From contig NZ_BSTR01000005.1 in the NCBI RefSeq assembly GCF_030269645.1, forward strand, positions 182,601 to 246,600: 64,000 nucleotides of DNA, in the 5' to 3' direction. This DNA is from Actinokineospora sp. NBRC 105648. GTDB taxonomy: Bacteria > Actinomycetota > Actinomycetes > Mycobacteriales > Pseudonocardiaceae. The position numbers and the translations under genes were made by a program. Position 1 is the stretch's first letter, and every line of letters starts with the position of its first letter. Positions 1 through 8,250 of this stretch are shown here, piece after piece. Below the pieces are notes generated by a model. It was not told the origin of the DNA. It ran no database searches and saw only the letters and a program-made list of their open reading frames with translations.

Positions 1-286
1 AGTTCGCCAGGTTCACGTCATCGAGAAGGGTGTCCCCCTCGTATCGACCCCGGCTGGGGTTGCCGTTCCCCTTCGCGCTCCCGTTTCCAGGCACGCGATC
101 CTGAGCTCGGCGATCCGGTCCCCCGGGCTGACTACCTGTTCCTGCACCGAGTTCGCACCCCGGATAGGGGTACTGGTCGCAGTTCACCGTGCCCCAACCG
201 TTGTCCGCGGACGCCGGAACAGCGCAGGCCAGTCCGACCACGGCCGAGAATCCCAGGACAACAGCCCCTTTGCTGATCAACTGCAT
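1..286 (-). CDS. Secreted protein, N-terminal part (runs off the window)
   Basis: The first 95 codons are visible. They start at ATG 286-284 with a Sec-type signal peptide: a short basic start (MQLISKG), a hydrophobic core and an Ala-rich cleavage region ending ASA-DN near residue 30. The mature part is rich in Gly, Pro, Asn and Arg and shows no domain I recognise. The start overlaps the 3' end of the lipoprotein gene upstream by 10 bases, so the two are probably translated together. The 3' end lies outside the window. Confidence 0.6.
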   Translation of the reverse strand, partial: MQLISKGAVVLGFSAVVGLACAVPASADNGWGTVNCDQYPYPGCELGAGTGSQPGGPDRRAQDRVPGNGSAKGNGNPSRGRYEGDTLLDDVNLAN

Positions 287-891
287 GACCCCACCCCTCT
301 GACCGCGAACCGAGTCACCCGCCACACCCCGTCCGCCTGCTTCTTCACTTCAGCCGTGATCGCCTGCCTGCCCCCGGGCTTGTCGTCGGACAACTGCCCA
401 TCCGCCTTTCGGTACTTCAACCAACCGGTCGAGTCCCCACAGTCACCGATCATCACCGTCACCGGATCCACCGCCGGGTCCACCGAGGTCACCTGCGGGT
501 AGTTCTTCGGCGCACCTTTGGTGATCAAGCCATTCACGCTGTCCGCGTACATGCCGCGCGAGATCGCGGACAACGCATCCCCCGTGGCGTACTGCGATAG
601 CAACGGCGACTGCCAATCCGACGTCGTGGCCGCCTCCGTCATGTTCTGCCACATGCCCACATACGAGCGCACGGCCCGATCCTTGGCAGCGTCCGCAGGA
701 GACACAGGCTGGACTGACGTCGCACTGGGCAATGTCGAACCGGCTCGGCTAGCAACCGGATCACCAGCACTTCCCGCCATGTCCTGAGTGCACGACGTGA
801 GAAAGATTCCTGCCAACACCACGACTGCGGCGGCACGGCGATGACCGTGACGCAGCGTGTTGCCGTCCGTTCCCACAATCCCATCCCCCAT
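277..891 (-). CDS. Putative lipoprotein of unknown function
   Basis: This 204-residue protein has a type II signal peptide: basic residues (RHGHRR), a hydrophobic stretch and a lipobox ending LTSC, so it should be tethered to the outer face of the membrane. The frame is open upstream to 1026, but ATG at 891 puts the signal peptide at the N-terminus and is preferred. The mature part is low-complexity for about 45 residues, then a compact domain (from VRSYVGMWQNM to the end) with two Trp and two late Cys. The shape resembles NTF2-like or SnoaL-like actinobacterial lipoproteins, but I cannot assign a family. It overlaps the next secreted-protein gene by 10 bases. Confidence 0.65.
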   Translation of the reverse strand: MGDGIVGTDGNTLRHGHRRAAAVVVLAGIFLTSCTQDMAGSAGDPVASRAGSTLPSATSVQPVSPADAAKDRAVRSYVGMWQNMTEAATTSDWQSPLLSQYATGDALSAISRGMYADSVNGLITKGAPKNYPQVTSVDPAVDPVTVMIGDCGDSTGWLKYRKADGQLSDDKPGGRQAITAEVKKQADGVWRVTRFAVRGVGSCS

Positions 892-1121
892 CTGCCAACC
901 AGGTCGCCCCCGACCTCGACACGTGTACCCGACGTGCCCCGTCCTACTGCAAGGTGCAATAGGTCCAACACCAGAGTTGGAACGACGAACCCATCCCAAA
1001 AACCACCCGAAAGGACTAACGAGCAACAGGCCCGCACAACACTCATTGGGTGGTCAAATCTCACCTGAATGGGTAGCAACAGCTCACGATTGGCTGTCAT
1101 TCTCTACAGCGAATTGAGCAA

Positions 1122-1790
1122 ATGTCACTTGGAGTAGCGGCGATGGGTAGACCAGGAGTGTGGGAAATTGCCATTTGGGGGATCGTTGGGCTTGCCACCG
1201 GGGCGCTGCTCCGGCGGTTGACGGCGACCCCAGCACCTCCCGCTGTCCTCGAGGTCGCCACCGCAGCCCTCTTCGCCTCCCTGGCGTGGCGGATGGGGCC
1301 GGAGGCCCATCTGCTCGCCTACAGCGCACTCGGCGCAGTGTCGGTGCCCCTGGCCGCCAACGATCTAGCCGAGAGACGACTCCCCAATCGGTTGATCTTC
1401 CCGACCTACCCGACGCTGCTCATCCTCTTCGGCGTCGCCGCGGTCGTCGAGCACCAACCAGCGGCGTTCGTCCGCTCCTTGGTCGCGATGCTCGCCCTGC
1501 TGGTCTTCTACGGGGCGCCCTACCTCGCGAGAACCGGGTTGATCTCCGGAGGAGACGTCAAACTCAGCGGCCTGCTCGGCTTGGCGATGGGGTGGGCGGG
1601 GTGGCGGGTTGTGCTGACAGGCACCTTTCTGTGCTGGGTTCTTGCGCTCGCCTGCTGGGTAGTTCCTGCGGTGCTGCTAGCAACGTTTCGCTCCGCCGAT
1701 CGAGTCACCAGTGGATCTTCCTCGGTCCCCTTGGGCCCCTTCCTGATCGGCGGGGCACTGATCGCCGTCTTCCTTAACTCATGGCTTTGA
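1122..1790 (+). CDS. Prepilin peptidase, A24 family
   Basis: A polytopic membrane protein of 222 residues with about six hydrophobic segments. It carries both catalytic aspartates of the A24 (TadV/PilD) family: D81 in the ANDLAERRLPN segment and D145 in SGGDVKL. Members cleave the leader of type IV or Flp pilins at the cytoplasmic membrane face. The long PilD N-terminal methylase domain with a zinc-binding Cys set is absent, so it is the minimal form usual in actinobacteria. No pilin or Tad genes lie beside it here. Met8 (1143) is an alternative start. Confidence 0.85.
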   Translation: MSLGVAAMGRPGVWEIAIWGIVGLATGALLRRLTATPAPPAVLEVATAALFASLAWRMGPEAHLLAYSALGAVSVPLAANDLAERRLPNRLIFPTYPTLLILFGVAAVVEHQPAAFVRSLVAMLALLVFYGAPYLARTGLISGGDVKLSGLLGLAMGWAGWRVVLTGTFLCWVLALACWVVPAVLLATFRSADRVTSGSSSVPLGPFLIGGALIAVFLNSWL

Positions 1791-2286
1791 CGTTCGCAGC
1801 TAAGCCGATCAGACCCGGCCTGCTCCACCTGCCGATGATCGCGACCGTGCAGTTCAAAGGCGACTTCACCCGATCGGCACGCCGCACGGCTCGCCGAAAT
1901 TCCGCTGGTCACACCACACGCCGCTCCATGGCCGCCGCGCAGCCGCCCCACGGCCGCTCTGGTTCGCACGGCGCTATGCGCGTTTAGCTGTGCTGCGTGT
2001 CCTTAGCCGATCGGCCTACACGCTGCGGCTGGGGACATCCTCGCTGGTCCGGTCTCGACTCGGCTTGGCGTGGGCGGTGTCGCTCTATCGGGAGAAGAAG
2101 AGTTCAGGACAATCTCATAGGGGCTCGCTGACAATCGGAGCAGACAATGACAGTCTCCCAGCGATTCGCGGAACCGACGGTTTCGCGATACCCACAGACC
2201 AAGCTCGCTGTGATGCGTTTCCTCGTGCAGCTGGTGTGTCGACGGGTACGGAGCAGGACCACCCCCACCGCGCGAGGCGGTGACGC
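1791..2286. other. Intergenic region upstream of the que/RT operon
   Basis: No convincing gene is seen in these 496 bases; the short open frames lack coding character. It should contain the promoter of the operon that begins at 2287. The only pattern noted is three copies of GACAAT at 2108-2113, 2130-2135 and 2143-2148. Confidence 0.4.
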
Positions 2287-2670
2287 ATGTTGATCGACCG
2301 CGAACCGTGGACGGTGCAGTGTCACGACGCTGTAGACCGGCCGCGGAGTCTGCTGGTGCACGTGCGTGGCTCGACGGTGGTGGTGACGGTGCCTCCTGGT
2401 GAGGTGGCCGCCCTCGGCCCGGCACAGGCCGAGGAGTTCCACTCCGTGCTCATCGCCGCCCGCAGGGAGGCCGGGGCGCCCGCGCCCGGTGCACCCGGCC
2501 AGTTCGAGAGCGCTTCGTCAGAGAGCATGGTGGAGCGGTACAGCGACGGTTCGCCTCCTTCCGTCGTGGGCCATGCCGCTTCACCGCCATGTTGCGGTGG
2601 GGCCACGGGTTCCAGCCGTGGTCCCACCGCGACCCCTGAACCGCAAGGTGCCGACGTATGCCGGTCGTGA
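2287..2670 (+). CDS. Small conserved-looking protein, first gene of the que/RT operon
   Basis: A 127-residue protein of unknown function. The N-terminal half looks like a small beta-rich fold (LLVHVRGSTVVVTVPPGEV, then a short helix with AQAEEFHSVLIAARREAG). The C-terminal half is low-complexity and ends with a CCGG and a late Cys. It starts at ATG 2287 with only a weak GA-rich ribosome site and overlaps the next gene by 13 bases. Its place at the head of the operon suggests a regulatory or accessory role, but nothing in the sequence proves it. Confidence 0.5.
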   Translation: MLIDREPWTVQCHDAVDRPRSLLVHVRGSTVVVTVPPGEVAALGPAQAEEFHSVLIAARREAGAPAPGAPGQFESASSESMVERYSDGSPPSVVGHAASPPCCGGATGSSRGPTATPEPQGADVCRS

Positions 2671-2882
2671 TCGTCGCGGCAGTTGCCCTGGTGCTGGTCG
2701 GATCGCTTCTGGCCGTTGCGTTTCGGGCGAGGCAGCGTGCTGAGCCTTCGGCCGCTGGCAGACATCGGCGTGAGCGGAGACAGCCTCCCTCCCCCGAACT
2801 GGCATATGCCATCTCCTCTGCGGGCCAGTTCGGTCTGGGCTTCATCCGGAAGAGCGAACAGGTTCCGTCGGACGCTAGATAG
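2658..2882 (+). CDS. Small single-pass membrane protein
   Basis: 74 residues: an N-terminal hydrophobic helix (VVIVAAVALVLVGSLLAVAF) followed by a strongly basic stretch and a short soluble tail. This is the pattern of an N-in or N-out single-span anchor. It overlaps the upstream gene by 13 bases. No family recognised. Confidence 0.45.
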   Translation: MPVVIVAAVALVLVGSLLAVAFRARQRAEPSAAGRHRRERRQPPSPELAYAISSAGQFGLGFIRKSEQVPSDAR

Positions 2883-3045
2883 CGATCCGCAGCCTCCAGG
2901 GCGGCGACTGCCAACGATCCGTTGACTCGCCAGCGCCGCCCCGGTGTGTGGCGACCTGGTCGCGACCCCTCGATCCGCGGCGGGACCGGAGCTTCGTCCC
3001 ATTCGACTCCGGTTCCGCCGTTCCATCCCTGATGAAGGAGCCATC

Positions 3046-3519
3046 GTGATCACGCCTGTCGCTGACGAGGCTGCCCAACGAGCGCTAGATCTACCGGACT
3101 ACTACACCGAAATCCTGACGTGGCCGACCACCACGGAGGCGCTGACCGGCGTCACCGGTGTGCGCTTGGGCGAGGCCGTGGACGCCTTGTTTATGCGCGC
3201 CGGGTTCGCCTGCGAGGTCAACCACCTGCTCGTCCTATCGATGCTGCACGCTCCGGTCATCGCCATGCCCGGCGAGCCGACCACCTGGGTGTTCCTGACC
3301 CAGGCTCGGACCGTGATGCGCGAGTCCACCGTGGCCGAGCTGATGCGGCTCAAGGTCGAGTGGGAGCCGGTCGGCACCACGATGCCGCTGCCCTCCGCCG
3401 ACGTACTCGAGAGCGAACCGCGGTGGCTCGTCCCACCGGACCCGGCCCGGGAGCTTCCGCCCTGGATGGCGGTCGTCGGTGCGGCCCGGCGGACGTCCTC
3501 GCTGTGCGGTGCGTGGTGA
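3046..3519 (+). CDS. Unknown protein preceding queC
   Basis: 157 residues. I chose GTG 3046 because it has a good ribosome site (AAGGAG at 3035-3040, 5 bases upstream) and the open frame before it has no coding character. The protein is a single soluble domain with conserved-looking aromatic and proline motifs: EPTTWVFLTQAR, KVEWEPVGTTMPLPSADVL, RWLVPPDP and LPPWMAVVGAARR. I do not recognise the family with confidence. Its stop overlaps the queC start as GTGA, so it is almost certainly co-translated with queC and belongs to the same pathway. Confidence 0.65.
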   Translation: MITPVADEAAQRALDLPDYYTEILTWPTTTEALTGVTGVRLGEAVDALFMRAGFACEVNHLLVLSMLHAPVIAMPGEPTTWVFLTQARTVMRESTVAELMRLKVEWEPVGTTMPLPSADVLESEPRWLVPPDPARELPPWMAVVGAARRTSSLCGAW

Positions 3520-4226
3520 ACACCCCGGACGCGTCGGCGGAGCACCGACACCCGCGGCACACGGTCGTCATCGCCTCCGGCGGACTCGACTCCACGGTGC
3601 TGGCGTACTGGCTCGCCGCGCGAGGTAGCCGGTTGACGTTGCTGTCGTTCGACTACGGCCAGCGGCACCGGGTCGAGGTGAACTACGCCCGCGGGATCGC
3701 CGAGCTGCTGGGCAGCCGACACGAGGTCATCGACCTGACCAGCCTGGGCGTCCTGTTGACGGGATCGGCGTTGACGAACGAGACCATGCCGGTTCCGGAC
3801 GGGCACTACACCGACACGTCGATGGCCACGACCGTGGTGCCCAACCGCAACGCGGTCATGCTCGACATCGCCGTCTCCGTCGCGATCGCACTGCGGGCTG
3901 ACGCGGTGGCGTTCGGCGCGCACGCAGGTGACCACACGATCTACCCGGACTGCACACCGACCTTCGTCGACCGCTTCAGCCGAAGCGTCGCCGCGGCCAA
4001 CGACGGATTGCTCCCGGAAGGCTTCGAGGTCCTGGCCCCGTTCGTGTCGATGAGCAAGACCGACATCGTGCGCATCGGGACCGCCCTGGCGGTGCCGTTC
4101 GCGCGTACGTGGACCTGCTACCGCGGCCAAGACACGCACTGCGGGACCTGCGGCTCGTGCGTCGAGCGCCGGGAAGCGTTCCGCGACAACGACATCAACG
4201 ACCCGACCGTCTACCAGAGCGCGTAG
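3516..4226 (+). CDS. queC: 7-cyano-7-deazaguanine (preQ0) synthase QueC
   Basis: QueC converts 7-carboxy-7-deazaguanine to preQ0 using ATP and ammonia, in the cytoplasm. The 236-residue protein has the PP-loop SGGLDST at residues 21-27 near the N-terminus, the internal QRHRVEV and PNRN motifs, and the C-terminal zinc site (CYRGQDTHCGTCGSC, four Cys) typical of the family. The GTG start gives a 4-base GTGA overlap with the gene before; the next gene's ribosome site lies in the queC stop region. queD and queE lie 11 kb downstream. folE is not in the window. Confidence 0.95.
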   Translation: MNTPDASAEHRHPRHTVVIASGGLDSTVLAYWLAARGSRLTLLSFDYGQRHRVEVNYARGIAELLGSRHEVIDLTSLGVLLTGSALTNETMPVPDGHYTDTSMATTVVPNRNAVMLDIAVSVAIALRADAVAFGAHAGDHTIYPDCTPTFVDRFSRSVAAANDGLLPEGFEVLAPFVSMSKTDIVRIGTALAVPFARTWTCYRGQDTHCGTCGSCVERREAFRDNDINDPTVYQSA

Positions 4227-4234
4227 GAGGACCC

Positions 4235-5209
4235 ATGCAGGACGGGAACGAGCGTGTGACTGGGCCTGGGCGGGGCCGTCTTTCCGTCGACCACAGCTCG
4301 CGCGTGCTGGTGTGCGAGCCGGTCATCGGTGGTCAGCGGATCGTTCCTGCCGCCCAAGCACCGTCGACGCTAGCGCATCGCGAGATGGTCTCGCCATCGC
4401 CCGTCCCGGTGGTGCAGACCCACTCGCTGATGCCGATGCTGAGCGAGAAGCGGCTTCGCGCGGCCCTGCGCCAGTGCGGTCGACGAGCATCCGCGCCCGG
4501 TGCGGACCGGATGACGCTGGCGGAGTTGCGGCGCCGCGCACCGGACCTGCTGCCCGCGCTCGCACGCGACCTCGCCGGCGGGACGTGGAAGCCGGGGCCG
4601 CTGCGGGAGGTGTGCATCCCCACCTACACCGGCAAGCAGATGCTCACCACCGTCCCGACGATGATCGACCGGCTCGTGCACCGCGCGATGCGCAACGCCA
4701 TCGAACCCATCCTCGAAACCCGGGTGCTCAAGGACTGGGTGTCCGGGTTTCGCCCGCACCGCAACCGGATCACCGCACTCCGGGCTGCCGCGCAACACCA
4801 CGCCGCGGGGTTCCGTTCCGTGGCCGACGTGGACGTGGCCTCGGTGTCGGAGGGCACCACGGTCGACGAGGTCATCGACTGGTGCGCCAAACACATCCAC
4901 GACGGTTCGTTCCTCAGCCGGATGCGCGTCGCACTGGCGGCGATGCCGTACCCGATCGCACCCGGGTCGGGGTTGGCGCCGCTGCTGATCAACCTTCGAC
5001 TGTCCCGAGTGGACAACCTGCTCGATGAGCTGCGGATCGTGCGCTTCGCCGACAACTACGCCGCCTTCACCCTGGACCACAGGTCCGCACACGGCGCCTT
5101 CGCCACCATCACCGGGGCACTCGCCGAGTTCGGTATGCGCCCCAACGAGTCCAAGAGTCGCGTGCGCGCACGCGTCAACGTCGAAGACCTGTTCCTGATC
5201 GGTGGATGA
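4235..5209 (+). CDS. Compact reverse-transcriptase-like protein
   Basis: 324 residues. After a 70-residue leader the order of group II-like RT blocks can be followed: RT0 with GADRMT (89-94), RT1 with KPGPLREVCIP, GKQ and PTMIDRLVHRAM (119-152), RT2 WVSGFRPHRNR (168-178), RT3 with the DVDVA aspartates (198-202), RT4 PGSGLAPLLINLRLSRVD (243-260), RT5 RFADNYAAF (270-278), RT6/7 ending FLIGG. The palm motif is FADN instead of YADD, so the second catalytic aspartate is Asn. No thumb, maturase or endonuclease domain follows. ATG 4235 has TAGGAGGA just upstream; the 3' end overlaps the next gene as ATGA. Whether it polymerises is open. Confidence 0.85.
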   Translation: MQDGNERVTGPGRGRLSVDHSSRVLVCEPVIGGQRIVPAAQAPSTLAHREMVSPSPVPVVQTHSLMPMLSEKRLRAALRQCGRRASAPGADRMTLAELRRRAPDLLPALARDLAGGTWKPGPLREVCIPTYTGKQMLTTVPTMIDRLVHRAMRNAIEPILETRVLKDWVSGFRPHRNRITALRAAAQHHAAGFRSVADVDVASVSEGTTVDEVIDWCAKHIHDGSFLSRMRVALAAMPYPIAPGSGLAPLLINLRLSRVDNLLDELRIVRFADNYAAFTLDHRSAHGAFATITGALAEFGMRPNESKSRVRARVNVEDLFLIGG

Positions 5210-5769
5210 GCATGGACATCGACTGGATCGAGGTGCCCGGCGGGCTGTGCGCCTTCGGTGACGAGGCCCGCCCCCGAACGGTCGCCACCCTGTTGTGGAC
5301 CCGCACACCCATCACCTTCGCCCAACTCACTGGCGACCACCGCGGGCAGGACGGGCTGCACCCGGCGACCGGACTCACCCACACGCAGGCCGCCGACTAT
5401 GCACGCGGGTTGGGCGGTCGGTTGCCCAGCTCGGTGGAGTGGGAGTGGATGGCCGGCGGCATCGAGCGTCGACGTTGGCCGTGGGGCGAGGACGCGTGGA
5501 GCCCGGAGCTGGCGAACCTGCGCGACTCCAGCCACGGCGCGACGACTCCGGTCGACGCGCACCCGGGTGGCGCGACACCGCAGGGCTTGGTGGACGTCGC
5601 GGGCAACGTGTGGGAGTGGACGGTGCGGGTGACCATGGGCAACGGCGTCGTCCTGCGCGGCGGCTCCTACGCCTCACCCCCGCTCTACGCCCAGACCACC
5701 TTCCTCAACGCGGCCCCAGCCGAGCTGGCCTCGCCGGGCATCGGGTTCCGCGTGGTGCGCAAGCCATGA
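5206..5769 (+). CDS. SUMF1/FGE-fold (C-type-lectin-like) protein
   Basis: 187 residues with the hallmarks of the formylglycine-generating-enzyme sulfatase fold: SSVEWEWMAGG, WPWGEDAW, VDVAGNVWEWT, LRGGSYAS and a terminal GFRVVR. It is short for the family, and it has a single Cys near the N-terminus. The Cys pair that holds copper in true FGE is missing, as are EgtB-type iron ligands, so it is unlikely to be a formylglycine-generating enzyme. It may be a binding module or a redesigned enzyme. It overlaps both the RT-like gene and the next gene by 4 bases. Confidence 0.85.
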   Translation: MSMDIDWIEVPGGLCAFGDEARPRTVATLLWTRTPITFAQLTGDHRGQDGLHPATGLTHTQAADYARGLGGRLPSSVEWEWMAGGIERRRWPWGEDAWSPELANLRDSSHGATTPVDAHPGGATPQGLVDVAGNVWEWTVRVTMGNGVVLRGGSYASPPLYAQTTFLNAAPAELASPGIGFRVVRKP

Positions 5770-6242
5770 CCGCGACGCTGCGTTCCGCCGCTCACATCGC
5801 GGCGCTAGAGGGTTTGATCATCGTCTCGTGCAGCAGGAGAAAGCTCGTCAGCAGTAGGCCGGTTCCCGCACTGGACCTCTACCAGGGCGCTCTCACACCA
5901 CACCTGCGCGAGCACCTGCCGATCGGGTACCGGTCTCGCGTCCGGATCGTGTCCGCCGAGCACGGTCTCCTGCACGCCGATGAGCCGATCGAGAGCTACG
6001 ACCACAAGCTGTGCGTTCCCGCGGAAGCCGAGCGACTACGCGCACGGGTGACGCCGCGGCTGGCCGTCGATCTCTCATCGCTGGCACTTCGTCACGTCCT
6101 GGTGGTCCTGGACCCGATGTACATGGCCGCAGTAGCAAGCCTGTTCGACTACGCGCCCCCGCTCGGATTGACCGTGATGCCGCACGCCGGCGACTGGATA
6201 GGCGCAGCCGCCGTCCTGGCGAGGTGGGGGTGGGTGCGGTGA
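5766..6242 (+). CDS. DUF6884-like protein
   Basis: 158 residues. The pattern IIVSCSRRK near the start, ALDLYQG, RIVSAEHGLLHADEPIESYDHKL in the middle and a hydrophobic strand LRHVLVVLDP match what I know of DUF6884-type proteins, which have no established function. The Cys next to Ser-Arg-Arg-Lys is the most conspicuous possible active-site residue. ATGA overlap upstream and GTGA overlap downstream place it firmly in the operon. Confidence 0.75.
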   Translation: MTATLRSAAHIAALEGLIIVSCSRRKLVSSRPVPALDLYQGALTPHLREHLPIGYRSRVRIVSAEHGLLHADEPIESYDHKLCVPAEAERLRARVTPRLAVDLSSLALRHVLVVLDPMYMAAVASLFDYAPPLGLTVMPHAGDWIGAAAVLARWGWVR

Positions 6243-7279
6243 CCGGATCTCTGCGCGAAGAACTCCTGCAGCGCAGCAACAACCATGCCTCCAGCACGAA
6301 CTGCTGGCAGGCGATCTCCGACGGCGTTGGATGGCACGAGCCGACCCCCTCCCACTGCTGGCTGGCGGGATCACGGACCGTTTCGGTCGTCATTCCCGCG
6401 CGGCAAGTCGGATATTGCCTGCGCACGGTGCTCGACGCGTTGGAAGTCCAGCACCACCGGTACCGGTTCGAGGTGATCGTGGTCGACGACGCGAGCACCG
6501 ACGACACCGCCCGCATCGCTTCCTCGCATCGGGTCGTCGACCGGTTCGTGAGTCTGCCTCGGCGGATGGGCGCGGCGACTGCGCGCAACGTCGGCACCGC
6601 GCTCGCCGGCGGGGAGACCGTGCTCTACCTCGACGGCGACGTCGTAGTGCCACCGCACGTCATCACCGACATCGCCGCTCGCGCCACCGACACCACCCTG
6701 CTGGTCGGATTCCAGCACCACCTGGCCTACGAGGACCACTTCCGCGACCCCGCTCTGCTCGCCCGGGTACCACGGTTGGAGTTCGACACCCGCGTCGTGT
6801 GGCGACCACCAGCCGGCCGACGACTTCCCTACACCGGGATCACGCTGGACAAGCCCCTCGACGGGCGCCCTTTGGACGGCACCCGCGACTTCATCGACCT
6901 CGGCCACGGCAGGCGCTACTACGACTGGGACCTGCCCCGCATGGTCGCCAGCGCCGTACTCGCGGCGCCCAGGTCCGCGGTGCTGGAGATCGGCGGGTTC
7001 GACAGCGAGTTCGACCGGATCGGCCGCGCCATGGCCGACACCTACCTCGGCGCCTGCCTGATCGCGGCCGGGCTGCTGGTCATCCCACTGCGCCAAGCAG
7101 TCGGGTTCCATCTCGACCCACCTGATGCTCCCCAGCAATGGCAGCACAAGACGGCCACCCTGCCTCGGACAGTGGCCCTCTTCCAGTCCTTACTGGACAG
7201 ACCTGCTCCACAGGGAAGGACCGAGGGCTTCATCGCCGACATGTCCACGTTGCTCCAGCACTGCAAGGAAGGCCCATGA
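6239..7279 (+). CDS. Glycosyltransferase, family 2 (GT-A)
   Basis: 346 residues, GTG start overlapping the previous stop. A leader of about 45 residues is followed by a classic GT-A domain: VSVVIPARQ, EVIVVDDASTDDT (UDP-sugar binding, around 78-90) and the metal-binding DGD at 132-134. The C-terminal part has GGFDSEFDRIG and DTYLGACL, like the galactosyltransferase-type acceptor half. It should add a sugar from a nucleotide donor; the acceptor is not visible in the sequence, but a 7-deazaguanine-derived compound is the natural guess from the neighbours. Confidence 0.85.
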   Translation: MTGSLREELLQRSNNHASSTNCWQAISDGVGWHEPTPSHCWLAGSRTVSVVIPARQVGYCLRTVLDALEVQHHRYRFEVIVVDDASTDDTARIASSHRVVDRFVSLPRRMGAATARNVGTALAGGETVLYLDGDVVVPPHVITDIAARATDTTLLVGFQHHLAYEDHFRDPALLARVPRLEFDTRVVWRPPAGRRLPYTGITLDKPLDGRPLDGTRDFIDLGHGRRYYDWDLPRMVASAVLAAPRSAVLEIGGFDSEFDRIGRAMADTYLGACLIAAGLLVIPLRQAVGFHLDPPDAPQQWQHKTATLPRTVALFQSLLDRPAPQGRTEGFIADMSTLLQHCKEGP

Positions 7280-8250
7280 TCCGCACCGCCGTGACGAACA
7301 ACCCCGACCAACGCATGTTCGCCACTGGTACGCGTGGCGGAACCGGCGTCGTCTACGACCCCCTGACCGGCCAGAGTTACCGCCTGCCCACCCCCGTATC
7401 AGCCCCCGCCCGAATTGCTCTCGACCCGGCGACCGTGGAGTCCTATCCGGAAGTCCACCCCGGTGACCTGGGTGGCGCCGTGCCGGTGAGTGTGTGCTGG
7501 TCGCCCATCGTGCGCTGCAACCTGTCCTGCCCACACTGCCTGGACGACAAGTCGGTGCCAGAACTCCCACGGGAGCGCCGAGCCCACGTCGCGGCAATGC
7601 TGGGCGGCTCGGGCGTACTGGGTGTGGACATCTCCGGCGGCGAACCCCTGCTCTTGCGCGACCTCGCAGACCTGGCCGACCTGCTGATCAGAGGCGGGTG
7701 CGCGGTAAGCGTGACCACCAACGGCACCCACCTCGCCCGCCGAGCCGACGCACTCGCCTCCCACCTGGACGCGATCCGGGTCAGCCTCGATGGCCCGACC
7801 GCGGAAACGCACGACCGATGGCGCGGCGACGGTAGCTTCACCGACGCCATCAGCGGGATTCGCGCCGCGGTTGCGCACAACATCCCGACCCAGATCCAGA
7901 CGGTGCTCATGCGCTCCACGATCACCAGCATCCGCGCGATGGTCGACTTGGCGGCCACACTCGGCGCGACTGGGGTGACGTTCCTGCAGTTCCTCCCCAT
8001 CGGCGAAGGAACCGCCATCGCATCCGATGAGCAGCTCAGCGACAAAGAAGCCGCCGAACGAATCGCCGAGCTGGGCGAGGTGCCGGTCGCGGTCCGGCTG
8101 CGCACCCGCGCCGCAGCGGCCGGATTCACCGTTGTCCGCGCCGACGGCCTGGTGTGGCGCAACGACGCCGACGTCGCAGCGATCAACCGACTGCGCCCGC
8201 TGACCCACACCTCCAGCCTGACCCTGTCCGGACGGGACGGTTCGGCATGA
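7276..8250 (+). CDS. Radical SAM enzyme
   Basis: 324 residues, ATGA overlap with the gene before. The iron-sulfur motif is CNLSCPHC (C81, C85, C88), followed by the SAM-binding GGEPLL and the strand motifs VTTNGTHL and RVSLDGPTAETHD of the MoaA/PqqE/NirJ group. No Cys-rich SPASM domain follows; the C-terminus is only a short Arg/Ala-rich region. About 70 residues precede the radical SAM core and may bind a partner or substrate. The reaction cannot be told from sequence. Confidence 0.9.
   Translation: MIRTAVTNNPDQRMFATGTRGGTGVVYDPLTGQSYRLPTPVSAPARIALDPATVESYPEVHPGDLGGAVPVSVCWSPIVRCNLSCPHCLDDKSVPELPRERRAHVAAMLGGSGVLGVDISGGEPLLLRDLADLADLLIRGGCAVSVTTNGTHLARRADALASHLDAIRVSLDGPTAETHDRWRGDGSFTDAISGIRAAVAHNIPTQIQTVLMRSTITSIRAMVDLAATLGATGVTFLQFLPIGEGTAIASDEQLSDKEAAERIAELGEVPVAVRLRTRAAAAGFTVVRADGLVWRNDADVAAINRLRPLTHTSSLTLSGRDGSA

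Noticed and set aside
5206-5769. A complete diversity-generating retroelement
   Set aside because: The RT and the lectin-fold gene overlap with no room for a template repeat between them, the RT lacks the DGR block 4 signature, and no near-copy of the C-terminal coding region was seen.
5206-5769. A true formylglycine-generating enzyme that matures a sulfatase
   Set aside because: The copper-binding Cys pair is missing and no sulfatase gene is present.
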